From: Parapristionchus giblindavisi
Lineage: Eukaryota > Nematoda > Chromadorea > Rhabditida > Diplogasteridae
DNA length: 64,000 bases
Direction of reading: 5' to 3'
NCBI GenBank assembly: GCA_943737045.1
Contig: CALSFV010000210.1
Location: 1,551,001-1,615,000, forward strand
Shown: piece by piece, positions 1-11,197 of the stretch
Numbering within the stretch: position 1 is the first letter of the stretch
Layout of the letters: each line of letters opens with the position of its first letter
Position numbers and translations under genes: made by a program
Notes under the pieces: model-generated
Databases searched by the model: none
The model's input: the letters and a program-made list of their open reading frames with translations, nothing else
Told to the model about the DNA's origin: nothing

Positions 1-295
1 CCCAATGATAATAAATTAGAATCATTTGGTGATTCAAATGCAAATTGAACTGAAGAATGAAAGAATCCTAATCGATACCATTCTTGTATTTCACTTTCAT
101 GAAATGGACCTCTGAAAAATCAATATTGAGAAGAAAAGAGGATAGTTTCCCTCTCTAGCAGAAATCATAAATACAAATAAATTCTCTTGATTATTAATTA
201 TGTGAAACTAACTCAAACGGCAAATCGACCGATTTTCTATAGTAGATCATATCGTTCTTATGGTTCCTAAATGAAGCTAAGCTACCGCAATCCAT
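1..295 (-). CDS. GZ1: 5' end of a GYF-domain paralog (cut by window edge)
   Basis: Two exons are visible. The first begins with ATG at 295 and runs to about 219. The second, 1-111, encodes the GYF core: G-P-F-H-E-S-E-I-Q-E-W-Y-R-L-G-F-F followed by S-L-G at the edge. The upstream strand contributes I-Y-Y-R-K, matching the aromatic start of GYF domains. The intron between them is phase 2, directly before G-P-F, as in every other copy of this array. The remaining exons (C-P-F motif, coiled coil, zinc fingers) must lie left of the window. GYF domains generally bind proline-rich peptides; the function of this family is not known to me. Identity of the domain is read from motif spacing, not from a search. 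Confidence 0.72.
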
Positions 296-1139
296 CTATA
301 ACAGGCATATTTTTTTTAATATTAAAAAAAACAATTATAGATAAAATGGATAGGTTGAAAACCTTCTTGATGATTGCAAATGGATAAGCAAAAGATTGAG
401 ATATACGTTTATACTACGGTAGAGAACACGAGGAATACTATAAATCTGATAAATTAAACACAATTCCAACTCTTGAAAGAGTAAATTCCATATATGATCG
501 ATAAAATGAATAGACGACAGTTGATTTACAGTTCGTAAAAGCAAGGCATGGTTCAAATACAGTAATCTATGTGCAAAGGGCCAAATATAAATTTATGCAA
601 TAAAATACTAACTAATGTACTAGAATAATGAAGGAATAACATATTTGTGCAATTAAAGCTATGAGTGGGGTGTATATGACTTGGAGTGGACTACATTATG
701 ATATCGATTCGGCGATGTGTTAAATAATTACAAACATTATTCTTAAACCAAAAAATCATTCCACTACGTCCGACACAATGTAAACATTGTTTAAAACATA
801 TAATATACAGCTGATCTATCATTTATTAATTTACAATTACTTACAATTAGACACCTAAAAATAAGTGTACCCCACAGCACACAAGACCTGTGGAGTGTTA
901 TGTTTAACACTTTTTCGATAAAGATAAAGAATTCTACCTCTATCAGATTCAGGGATATTGGGATTACTAATCATCAATTGGATATATAATCGATATATAG
1001 TATTGTTATCGACAATCGAAACGGACGATGATGATCTTTTCAGGGTCGCGACAGATACTGTATTATTGACCAATTTCACCGATTTCTCACACAATTCGGT
1101 CAGATAGATTACTGTATTTTTCAGATAGATACCTTTAAC
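296..1139. other. Intergenic, AT-rich, with one small inverted-repeat element
   Basis: No coding exon is recognised here. About 858-1094 resembles a MITE seen again at 25862-25998 and 28308-28434: it carries the phrase for the AAGTGTA..CAGCACACAAGA..AACACTTTT arm. The rest is AT-rich and without visible structure. Confidence 0.4.
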
Positions 1140-2812
1140 TCAATCACGAAAAACTCAAGAGTATTCGGAAAAAGACATTTCGGAAAATCCAACTGGGAGA
1201 AGGACATCTCGGAAAGTTTTATCTCGGAGAAGGACATTTCGGAAAGTTTTTTTTCGGAGAAGGACATTTCGAAATAGGACATTTCGGAAAGTTCTTTTTC
1301 GGAGATTGAATTCCGGAAAAGGATATCTCGGAGTATTTAGGCAAAAACAATCCCTACCATAAGTACCAACTTAATTCTATTGACCTACCCCACACCACTT
1401 CTGTTAAGGACCTAGGAGTCCTTATTGATGTATCTCTCAATTTCGATACCCACATCTCTACTGTTTGCAATAAAGCTTCATCTCTTATTTACCTTCTCTT
1501 TCGTAGTGTCACATGTACTTTACCTGAACCTTATATTCGTGCCTATCAATCTTTCATTATTCCCATATTAGAATATGCTTCCCCCGTCTGGTCCCCTTCA
1601 GCTAAAGGCAGAATCCGTAGATTAGAAAAGGCTCAACATTTATTTACTCGCTTACTTTTCTATCGTTGTTCTCGTTCTATAATTGTATGCCCTTCGTATG
1701 CAAATAGACTATCATTCTATGCACTCCCTAGTCTCTATGTTCGTCGAATTGTTTCCGATCTCATTCTAGCACTTAAAATATTCGCTTGTACTGTAGACCT
1801 TCCTATTAGTCGTTTTTATACATATCGATCTATTAGCCGTCGGCAAAATGCTTTTGTCACACAGAGAAATGTGTGTTTCTGGGAGCACACGTTCGTGTCG
1901 CCCGTGCGCGCATTGAATCACCCGGGTGTTTGTATGAACACACAAAATGAGTGCTTTTAAAAGCACACGCGGCGCGCTGTATTTAACACTCAAATGGGTA
2001 TTAAACGCACCCCCCCCCCCCTCCCCCCAGCTAGCTTCACCCCCTTTTCATTTAGCCTCCATTCAGTTCAGTTTCTTTGTAATAGTAATTGTAACCATTA
2101 ATACATTGCAAATACTTTATTTGATACTTATTAGTACAAACAAATCAGAACACCACACGGCATCACAGGCTATAAGATGCACGATAATTCACAGAAAAAA
2201 TAGAAAACTATGGTGAAGAATAATTTATTGAAGAACGACGAAGCTTCTTTCGATATATCCACACGTTGGATCCTACAAACTGTCAAAGATTATGCACAAT
2301 AAGTAATGCAAATTACATACCTTGACTGAATCCAAAACATGATAAAATCGAAATAATAAATGTGAATCATCTTCTTCAATTATATGTCTCAGTCCATATT
2401 ATACATTCATTATGAATTCTAAAAATAGTGATAATGAATTCTATAACAGTGCAACGCACTTACCTTAATCGGTGTGTTCTCATTTTTTTATTCCAATCAA
2501 GAATAATACAAATATAGATCGAAAGTATTATGGACCTAAACATAATCATGAGTAGCTTTTCATTAAAGAAAATCGGAGAAAACTCCTCATTTTGCGCACT
2601 CTCTCGACACTTTTCTTTTCTTTTAGCGAATTTACTCATATTGCACACCACATTATTCATATTTCAATTTCACAAAAAAAGGACTCTGCCTCCACTCTGA
2701 ACATACAACTGAATATCTACTGTTGATCTACCATCAACTCAGAAAAAAATGGTTGGATTTCCCTCGTTCTGTCCATTATCACTAACTTTATTCGGCTCAT
2801 CTTTCGCATAAA

Positions 2813-4370
2813 TCAAGAAATAAATATCAAGTACCGTACCCTCGATGGAGAATGAAGAATACTAATCGATATGGGGTAGAAGCTGGACATACAGCCACCA
2901 CGCACGAGAGGCACTTCGGGAGAGGAACTGCCTGGAAAATTGCGCTGTTACAAAAAGAAAATTAGAGAAAACTCCATATTTTAAACTCTCGGTTTTTTTC
3001 TTTTCGCTAATTTACTACTCAAACTATACATTGGTGTATTATGTAGTTTGCAACTATAGGAAATGAAAGTAGAATCACAACTAAAATAGCGGCATCCTCT
3101 CGTGAAACGATAAACATACATTGCCATACCCTCGCAATGCGACGATTGATCATATAAGGCCCATTTTAGGCCACTTGATGCGAAAGGAACAGACATGGTC
3201 TATGGTTATCCCATGGGATAACCATAGACCATGTCCAAATTTGCCTTTCATGGATACCCACCCGCAAAATTGGACAATAAATTGACGGTTTTCTTGAAAT
3301 TTTCATGATTTTGGGGTACCCACATGCGTTTTTATCTCAAAATCGGGTTACCCACACGCGTTTTTGAGACAAAATAAAGATACCCACACGCATTTGAAGG
3401 GTCTGGGATATTGATAGACCATCACTGGAAAGGAAGCTAAAAATGCCGATTTTGAGCAAAAACAACGTTTTTTTGCGAATCAACCCACCCTATTTCGAGA
3501 ATCAACCCACTTTATAAAAATAAACGGCGAAGGTACTGAAAATGTATGAACAATGAACCGCTAAGGCCATTGTAATCGATTTCAATTGATAATGAGGTTC
3601 TTGACAAGACAGACTACCGTACCTGTCCGAGCGTGAGCTCCCGCAGGTTCCAGTTCACCCGCAGCTCCATCATCCTTGAGCGCCTCCGAATTGAGCCTCA
3701 CCACGAGAATGTTCATCTAGAATAAGGAATCAATCAATAATCCTGCCCAAAACTACCGTAATCAGCAGTCACCCTACAATAGTACCGTACCTTCGAATAG
3801 TTGTGCATCATCTGCATGGTGTGCTTGGCATGACTCTTGTAGTTCTTGTACTTGACGGGCAGATGCTTCAGCTGGTTCACCTAGGAGAAATTGATCTTTT
3901 ATCTTTATGCATGATCTTTGATCTCACCAGTTCATCCAGAGTCTGTCTGAGCTTTCTCGGTTGCACACTCAACCACGTCTGGCGACAGTGCCTGCAAGAT
4001 TCGTGTTTCAATGTGGTGCTAACAATAAGGAACCGAACAATCTAAAAAGATGAATTGGTAATAACAATTTAAATAAAAAATCTAATTGATTAATTTAATT
4101 TAACCGAATGATTCGAAGGTAATGTCTTGTTTCATTAAACTTTCAATAACAACGATACTTATTTCCCTTTTCCCACATCAACACAAATATATAATACTTG
4201 GCACATACTTCGTGGTGGAACAAAATTTCACGGTCGAACATTTCCGGCTTTTCAATCAATATTTTTATGGGATACTCTGCCTTTAAATAACTATATAACT
4301 AACTTTTAAGAAGTCTGGCTCATCCTCCTCCGACCAATTCGATCTCGATATCCTCCCCGGAGCCCTCATC
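2813..4370 (-). CDS. Gene X: unidentified spliced gene inside the TIR insertion
   Basis: Four exons join in frame with good splice signals. The first, 4019 or 3991 to 3928, encodes C-R-H-C-R-Q-T-W-L and then a helical K-L-R-Q-T-L-D-E-L. The second, 3880-3791, encodes V-N-Q-L-K-H-L-P-V-K-Y-K-N-Y-K and M-Q-M-M-H-N-Y-S-K. The third is 3717-3623. The last, 2931-2813, reaches a TGA at 2815. Junction phases are 0, 0 and 1. A possible upstream exon (about 4370-4318, N-W-S-E-E-D-E-P-D-F) is less sure. The exons are clearly GC-richer than the surroundings and unrelated to the GYF array. The intron between the last two exons holds the nested MITEs at 3115-3548. I do not recognise the protein; it could be a transposon gene or a captured host fragment. 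Confidence 0.5.
3115..3548. mobile_element. MULE-like MITE (CATACATT..AATGTATG), interrupted
   Basis: The ends CATACATTGCC and GAAAATGTATG match the family seen at 24624, 29796, 39466, 45648, 55052 and 59118. It is split by a second MITE at 3190-3427; without that insert the copy is about 190 bp, the normal family length. Confidence 0.8.
3190..3427. mobile_element. hAT-like MITE (CAGACATGGTCTAT..ATAGACCATCACTG) nested in a MITE
   Basis: The element starts CAG and ends CTG with inverted ends. Both flanks read GAAAGGAA (3182-3189 and 3428-3435), an exact 8-bp target duplication. CAG/CTG-type ends with 8-bp duplications fit the hAT superfamily. Related copies lie at 38170-38979 and 47815-48045. 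Confidence 0.82.
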
Positions 4371-5477
4371 TGTAATAAGTCAATCAATAAAATAAATAAT
4401 CGATAAATATTTCAATCAATCATTGATCAGTAACTCAGCGAAAATGCAACAGAACAAGAAAACTAGTAAAACAATCAAAAAGACTGCGGTATACGGATAA
4501 GTAGGACAACCCATCGGTAAAATATAATGCACGCGTTGCTCAAAATCGGTTCCAGTTCTCGGAAAAGCATAACTATATCAGAAATAAAAAATATAAGGAA
4601 AAAAAGGATTCGAAGTAACTGTGCACAAAGCACGTCAGCTAAGCGACGTATCTAACGCGCCAAGGAAAACTGCTTGCGCGTTCCGCGAACAACACCTTTT
4701 TGAGTGCTCTACAGTATACTCATAAAAGTGTTCAGAAGTGAACACGATGACTGTTATTTTTAACACCCCCCGTGTCGTAAATCAATTTACAGCTTTTCAA
4801 TTTACAGCTTTTTCTCTGTGTGTGTTCTCCACATCCCCAAGTCCAATAGAGAAAACCTAAAAGCATCATTCTCCCATAGAACATCCCGATTTTTGAATAA
4901 ACTGCACACAATTTGTGACCCTAAATTGTCGATCCCTTGTATTAAACGTCATCTAATTGTTTTCCCTGATCTTCCGAATAAACTAGGTGTTGCTGTCCCA
5001 AATTTGTAATCCCCGTCCCATCTTCCCGGTCGACTTGATCTTTGATCTCTCCCTCCCTGCTCACTCAGAGATCCAATACGATATACATTGGATTTGCGGC
5101 TGCTCCACCGCACAAGAGGCTCCTCCCCTCTTCACTCTTCCTGACTGTAGCAGAAGGCGATCTCTCACCTTCCCCCCCCCATCCCCATCCACCTCTCTTT
5201 TAATAATTTTTATTCTCTCACATATTTTTTTCTTGCACTCGAACATTCTGTACTTGTTGAAACACCTTTGCGGTGTACGATAAATAAATAAATATTTTCC
5301 TGGCGCAAAACATGATGCTTGTCGAGATTATAGCAGTACACAGGTGATTCAATCACACGAATTCCTCAGTTGCCGTATTTGATACACGTATCTCCGATCA
5401 CATCAAAATGACTTTATTTTTATAATGTCAAGTCAATCGATATTACAGTATTATCAAATACTGTATATCGCTACAGC

Positions 5478-5673
5478 TCTGGTATTTTGCCACTTAAAGT
5501 CTACTTAAACTTTCCCACTTTAAGTAGACTTTAAGTAAACTTAAAGTGAGACGTAAGTCTACTTAAAGTGGTGTGGTATACTGTAATGCATTTCGTCAAA
5601 TGTTCTTTCACTTAAAGTTTACTTAAAGTCTGTGACGTAGTTTAAGTAGACTTTAAGTGGCAAAATACCAGAG
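5478..5673. mobile_element. MITE with TCTGGTATTTTGCCACTTAAAG ends
   Basis: About 195 bp with long inverted ends built of CTTTAAGTAGAC-type repeats and the internal phrase GGTGTGGTATACTGTAATGC. A second, degraded copy lies at about 22440-22672. No gene. Confidence 0.7.
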
Positions 5674-6195
5674 AGTAACTCTCAATTGTCTCAAACTGAT
5701 TCCATTTCGTTATATGTCTATGAATTTTGGAAAATTTGTTTTAAAAGACGAGCACATAAGTCGATCGGTCACTATTAAGAATTTTAGTTATCAATATGTC
5801 TTTTCCGAGGTGGATATGGTATTTGGTCAAACGGGGTAGATGTGGTATTTGGCGGGTATTATGGGCCATCTATGATATTTAGTCACGAGATACAGTCACC
5901 TGTAAGTATTCCCTTCTATAGGAGCAAGTCGTGATAGACAACACTGAACACGTGTGAATACTGCTATAATCAAGACAAGCATCTTTTTTTGCGCCAGGAT
6001 AATTTTCCGAGGTATCCTTTTCATGAATTGAATCTCCGAAAAAAAAACTTTCCGAAATGTCCTATTCCGAAATGTCCTTCTCCGAAAAAAACTTTCCGAA
6101 ATGTCCTTTTCCGAGATTGACCAAAGAGTATTTTGCCATTTGGCTTTTCCCATTTGGATTTCTCCCTATTGTTATTTTCCCAAATTTTTTCCCCG

Positions 6196-7292
6196 ATATG
6201 TCTTATCACCCAAATACAGTATTGCACATCTTCTTGTTATAATAAACAAATGCTTATACATTTTTTTTAAATGTTGAGAATATAGTGATGAGGGTGGCAA
6301 TATTTAACAGCAAAAGTAAAGATTATATGATGAAAATTAGATTGATAATGAAAGTCATTTAGGAGATTATTGATAACTGAATAAATGTGCAAGTTACATT
6401 TGCGAGACGGAAGCACACCGTCTTCCCGTAAAGTGGGAGGATTCCTCACTGAGGAATTTGTTCACGTAAATTTTGGAGTGTGCTAGGGATTGGAAAGCCA
6501 ACATTGATCATAAAATTTCTGCGCGAGAACACAAAGTAGAGGACTGATAATGAACCAATTAGCGCAAATTAACTCATACAAAAGTCAATATATAGTATAG
6601 AAAGGTACAATAAGTAAAATAAATGATTGTATATTCACCACTCATCATGCAAGAGTAGTTTATCGATTGATAGCGAGAGAAATGAGAGGTTCCATCTCTT
6701 ATCTCTATCACCATGTCTGTCTTATCGACCATCAACATTTTCTTTGTTCCCCTCACCCTTCATCTTATCATTCATACTTTGTTATGAATCTGCGTCATCC
6801 ACTCACCGGTTGTGGTAGCCTTCGCTTTCTTACTACAGAACGCTTATTCGCTTTCTTATTACAACTCTACTCTCATCTTCTGAAACTGAAAGCAACCAAA
6901 CATGGAATGCGAGAGTAAGATCAGCATAAGCTACTCGAAATCATTTATTCATGCTAAAACAGAAAAAAAATGAAATGGAGATTGGGTGATAAAAATAATT
7001 ATCGATTTATTAATTTACAGAAATAATAGATTATGTATTTCAGTCAATATATTTGTTCAAGGTGTATCAATAAATATACATTATAAATTAATAAATAAAA
7101 ATATACAATTACGATTATCCTTAGAGAGGTCAAGACAATTATAAACAATATTTCTCAAAATATATTCAAATCTACCAAATGTGAGTCAAAAGCGAAAAAA
7201 CACGCAAAATTAATCCTAAAAGAAGAATGATGTAGAGAAATCCACTGAAAATGATTTAAAATTAAAAAAAAACAAATAATTTTTAAAATTAC
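6196..7292. other. Non-coding AT-rich stretch downstream of GZ2
   Basis: This is where the missing 3' exons of GZ2 would be expected. I see no zinc-finger exon, no C-terminal exon and no clear splice-flanked reading frame. Short chance frames exist around 6627-6918 but have no family features. A segment near 6281-6310 resembles 21745-21780, suggesting an unclassified repeat. Confidence 0.4.
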
Positions 7293-8273
7293 CGATGAGA
7301 TACTCCTTTATTAACTATTTTCACTAAACGACTCTCCTCGTTTTTCTTTCCCAAATCTTCCAATGCCTCTTCCAATTTCGAAACACTGAAAATACTTAAA
7401 TTTAGAAATAAAATGTTTAAAATATCAAACGCAATATCTCACCGATTATACAATTCCTCATTATTTTTCTTCAGCAAAGTAATCTCTTTCTTTAGTTTTC
7501 TTATCTCTGCACTTTCAACATCGGACAATTGGCGCACTAGCTAGAAAGATTTTGATTAAATTCGACACCTCGAGCTAATTTGAAACTCTCTGCTCTGGCA
7601 ACACTCTCTCGCTTTTTTTGTCTGCGAGAGAGTGTTGCCAATAATAAAATTAGCTTGAGGTGTCTATAAACACAATATTCCATAGTACAGTAACCTCACG
7701 CAATTCGTCGAATTTTCCTTGCCAAACTGGATCAATCGATTGATTCGTTGGTAGTAAAAACGGTGATGCGTTGCCATTAATTCTTCGCAGTTCTTCTTAA
7801 ATTTGGGCTAATTCTACTAATTCAATGGAAATTATTATTGATTTACCCAATGAGAATAAATTGGAATCATCCGGTGTTTCAAATGCAAATTGAACTGAAG
7901 AATGAAAGAATCCTAATCGATACCATTCTTGTATTTCACTTTCATGAAATGGACCTCTGAAAACTCAGAGATGTTAATAGTTTCTAAGTAGTTTTTTCTC
8001 TCGATTTTTTCTGACAACTCATTCTTTTTTCGGAGGTCGCATGAGACGTCCCCACCCCTTTGCCCCATCCATTATTTTATCTTATCTATCGTTTCTTATT
8101 GATTACTTATTATTTCACAATTATTTCAATAGCCTCGTTCATGCGCGAGCATATGATAAATATATAAATATATAATTTTCCGAAACATACTCAAACAGTG
8201 AATCCGTCGATCGTTTATAGTAGATCACGTCATTCTTATCCTCTCCAGAAGAATCGTCTTCATCGTGATCCAT
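7293..8273 (-). pseudogene. GZ2: 5' fragment of a GYF-coiled-coil gene, 3' half missing
   Basis: Five exons join in frame: 8273-8191 (starts M-D-H-D-E-D-D-S-S), 7956-7847 (GYF core G-P-F..W-Y-R-L-G-F-F), 7795-7695 (E-L-R-R-I-N-G), 7540-7443 and 7385-7293 (coiled coil). The exon 5 donor is intact, but no later exon follows before the transposon zone. It is nearly identical to the start of GZ3 (14238-14913). As in GZ3, the usual A-C-P-F motif reads A-S-P-F, losing the cysteine. A MITE sits in the intron at 7566-7672. It could still be expressed as a short protein, but a full family member is not encoded. Confidence 0.72.
7566..7672. mobile_element. MITE with GACACCTCGAGCTAATTTG ends
   Basis: Inverted ends GACACCTCGAGC..GCTTGAGGTGTC flank the inner repeat GCAACACTCTCTCGC. 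Relatives are at 14358-14466, 17931-18041, 47034-47113 (worn), 51094-51201 and 51850-51925 (partial). Confidence 0.72.
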
Positions 8274-11197
8274 CTACCGCAACTTTTAAAAAAGAAAAAA
8301 AAAATAAGATCAAGATTTTTATCTTAAAAGATAAGGGCAACTCAAACTTTGTAAAAGATATAGCATGGGTTTTTTCAAACCCTTTCAAATGTTATAAATC
8401 GATAAATACACATAAAATAAAAAAATGTTTATCCACACAATAACATACATCAACACAACAAAACAGAAAAATATACATAACAAAAGTCTATTACAAAAAC
8501 TAGCAGATATCACATACGTAATCTATTAGATGTTTACGAAGTGCAATCTGAGTCATTTATGTAAGAGACAACGAGAATATGGATAATGGTGATTCACGAT
8601 CTATTGCTTCTTGCTTTTCAGGCAAATATTCATGAAGAAACTAACATCGACCTTACCATACCCGCCTGGCTTTTGCTGAAAACAATAAAGAAGTTCATCA
8701 AATCGTAGAATGAACTTTGGATGCTTACTACGTGCTTGTCATTAGTGATATGTTCGAAGAAACGCAATGTAGAATCAGGCCTTTCCTTGCACACCTCGCA
8801 ATAAAGCTTCTGTAATCAGTCATTACTCGGTATATCGATATTCTGTCTTATTTCCCGATATATTCTAAAAAAAACACACATCCTTAAGTGGAAGGAAATA
8901 GAAATCATTATCCTCCGCTAAGCTCGATTTGTCACACCCGTCGAAAGCCCGCTTCAACTGTTTCATATTCTTCGCACTTGCTGAAAAAGTCAATTTTCTC
9001 CTTTAATGTTGTAAAATTAAGACAAACCTCTATCAGCAACAGGGACAACTTTATTATCTAGCAAACTCCTGATATGCTTTCGATAGTGACCAATCGAATA
9101 ACCAGTCACTGAGACCGGCACTTTCACTTCTGAAAAAACTGAAGACCTGCACATATTTGTGAGATATTGAACGGACGACCGAGGAACGCTGACTCTTTCC
9201 TGAACAGAACATTCCAGCAATTTATCATTGAATGCTAGTAATCGATAATTCATTAATCGATAATTTATTGGAAATAGAGATAAATGAAAATAGAAATTAT
9301 CTGATTGATGAAGAAATTGAAGTTTCAGAAAAAGATCCAATTCAAATTTTTAAAAAAAGGGAAAAAAGATCAGAAAAAACGAACGTAATGATCAGTCGAC
9401 CATACATGCTCTACTACATCCGCTACTGCAGAAAAGCTCAGAGCGCATACTGTACAAGATAAATCCTGAAAATGATGCATCTATGAAAGAAAAGGGAATA
9501 TTTGACAGTCTAACCATAGACGTGATGACGTCTTCGAAAGCCTCCTTATTCACCGAATACATATGATTCCGATCGCACAAGTTATAGATATAGTGCAGTT
9601 CCTCGAATTCTTTCCGCCTCGCTGAATAAGGATAGGTCAGTCATGCGGTATGAGTACGGTCATACATTTTCACACCATCATAATCCACATCGACTCACAA
9701 TATATAATATGACCCAATATATGAGGCTCAATATTTCATGCGAAAGATTACAATTCAAGCGAAATATAACGATTTGTCTAAAACAGTGCGCCAAGTCTCG
9801 AAAATCGACTGATTACGTTGTGTGGGGGAATCGAAAACTATGGAGTACGGTACCTCTTAGTTTGGACGGAATCGATGGATCAGTGGAGAGTAAGGCCGAT
9901 AGATGCTCAACAATAGGAGATCGAGGAGGTACTTCAGCAGCCTAAAAATCATGAAATATCATAAAATCGAATTATAAAATGATTTTCTAAATTAATTATT
10001 TTAGTAATAAAACAATATCAAAATCTTTTGTGTTGTGCTTCGAGATTTATCCATCGAATTCACCTTTTCTAACATTTGATTTATCCTGAAATCGAAAGAT
10101 CACTCAATCGATAATCGGAAGAAGTAGTACAAGGATACTTTTTAGTCACACGATTATTTGCTTCTTCCAATTGATCGACTTGTTTCGTGCAATTATTCAA
10201 CTTCTTCACGCTGCAAAGAGCAGAAATAATAACGAATTATTGGAATCTACACGTAACAAATGGTTACTGTAACCATCATTATAGTAAAAGCCCTCGACTA
10301 ATTATATTGATTGAAAATGAATATATTGATTACAGTAACCCTCACTATTCGACATTGCTCATCTTCAACAATCGAATCTCCTCATTTCGCGCCGCTTCTT
10401 CCTTTCGATCAATAATTACCGTACTCTCGTCAGTCTGAAATTAAAAATACTGTACATAATAATCTTATAATTTCTTATAAAAATTAAATTTATATAGCGT
10501 GTAATCGATAAAAAATCAATAAACCTTCAATTCATGATCGTATAGCAGACGATACGAGCTATTCGCATGGATCTTTACCTCCATTTCGTCCATCCTGATA
10601 ATGCAAATTTATCAATAAACCATTATTTTAAAACAACAACAAAATAGTTGAAAGAGAAATACTTTACTATCATTCCATTATGAACTTCTCTCAATAGATC
10701 TATTTGCTCCATACCAGTGTCCTCCAACTTCTTCACGCTGCAAAGAGCTGGCAAAATAATCAATAGTATGTTCATTGATCATCACTACAGTACCAAAACT
10801 ACAGTAAACCTCATTATAACATTCACTCACACCTCAATACAGTAATCATCAAATATCTACCCAAAAAAAAAGAAATCATCGTTACAGTACCCCTCAGAAC
10901 CGTAATTATCTTTACAGTACTCCTCACCGGTCTCGCAATTCAACGTTGTCCTGCTTCAACAATCGAATCTCCTCATCCCTAGCGGCATCTTTCTCTCGGT
11001 CAACAGCTACCGTACTATCAGCATTCTCAAATGGAAAATCAATAATACACATAATCGAAATTAGCACAAACCTTTGTATACTGCGTACGATACGAACTGT
11101 TCAAATTAATCTTCTCCACCATTACGTTCATCCTGAAAAATCAATAACTACCAATAAATCAATAAATCTTAAACGATACATTTCCCTCACAGGATTT

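Larger units (their letters stand above)
1858..4822. mobile_element. 2.97-kb terminal-inverted-repeat insertion inside the LINE
   Basis: The left end CACACAGAGAAA is the complement of the right end TTTCTCTGTGTG. The flanks repeat TGT (1855-1857 and 4823-4825), a 3-bp target duplication. Because the LINE frame is exactly restored when it is removed, the boundaries are reliable. The interior has a spliced minus-strand gene (2813-4370) and two nested MITEs. No transposase motif is recognised, so this may be a non-autonomous element carrying host sequence, or an unfamiliar autonomous one. Confidence 0.75.
1345..5297 (+). mobile_element. 5'-truncated CR1/jockey-like non-LTR retrotransposon, split by an insertion
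   Basis: The segment 1364-1857 encodes the C-terminal part of a reverse transcriptase. It has the landmarks S-V-K-D-L-G-V-L-I-D, I-P-I-L-E-Y-A-S-P-V-W-S-P and L-E-K-A-Q, typical of LINE polymerases. The reading frame resumes at about 4823 and ends at the stop codon 5007-5009 (...N-K-L-G-V-A-V-P-N-L). A 3' tail follows with the CACCTTTGCGGTGTACGATAAATAAATAAATA end. The element is truncated at its 5' side and therefore dead. Removing the inserted 1858-4822 segment plus one copy of a 3-bp duplication restores an uninterrupted frame across the junction. Confidence 0.85.
1140..6195. mobile_element. Foldback element with CGGAGAAGGACATTTCGG repeats, split by a retrotransposon
   Basis: The left arm (about 1150-1340) is made of repeats of the CGGAGAAGGACATTTCGG type and resumes at 5297-5350 after an inserted LINE. 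The right arm (about 5940-6190) is the inverse complement. The sequence ...GGATATCTCGGA | LINE | TTTTCCTGGCGCAAAA... is matched contiguously by the complement of 5945-6035, which shows that the LINE broke one arm. The central part (5350-5940) holds a separate MITE. No coding sequence belongs to the element itself. Its superfamily is unknown. Confidence 0.6.

Noticed and set aside
6627..6918. Candidate 3' exons for GZ2
   Set aside because: The frames are on the opposite strand from GZ2 and have no coiled-coil or finger features.
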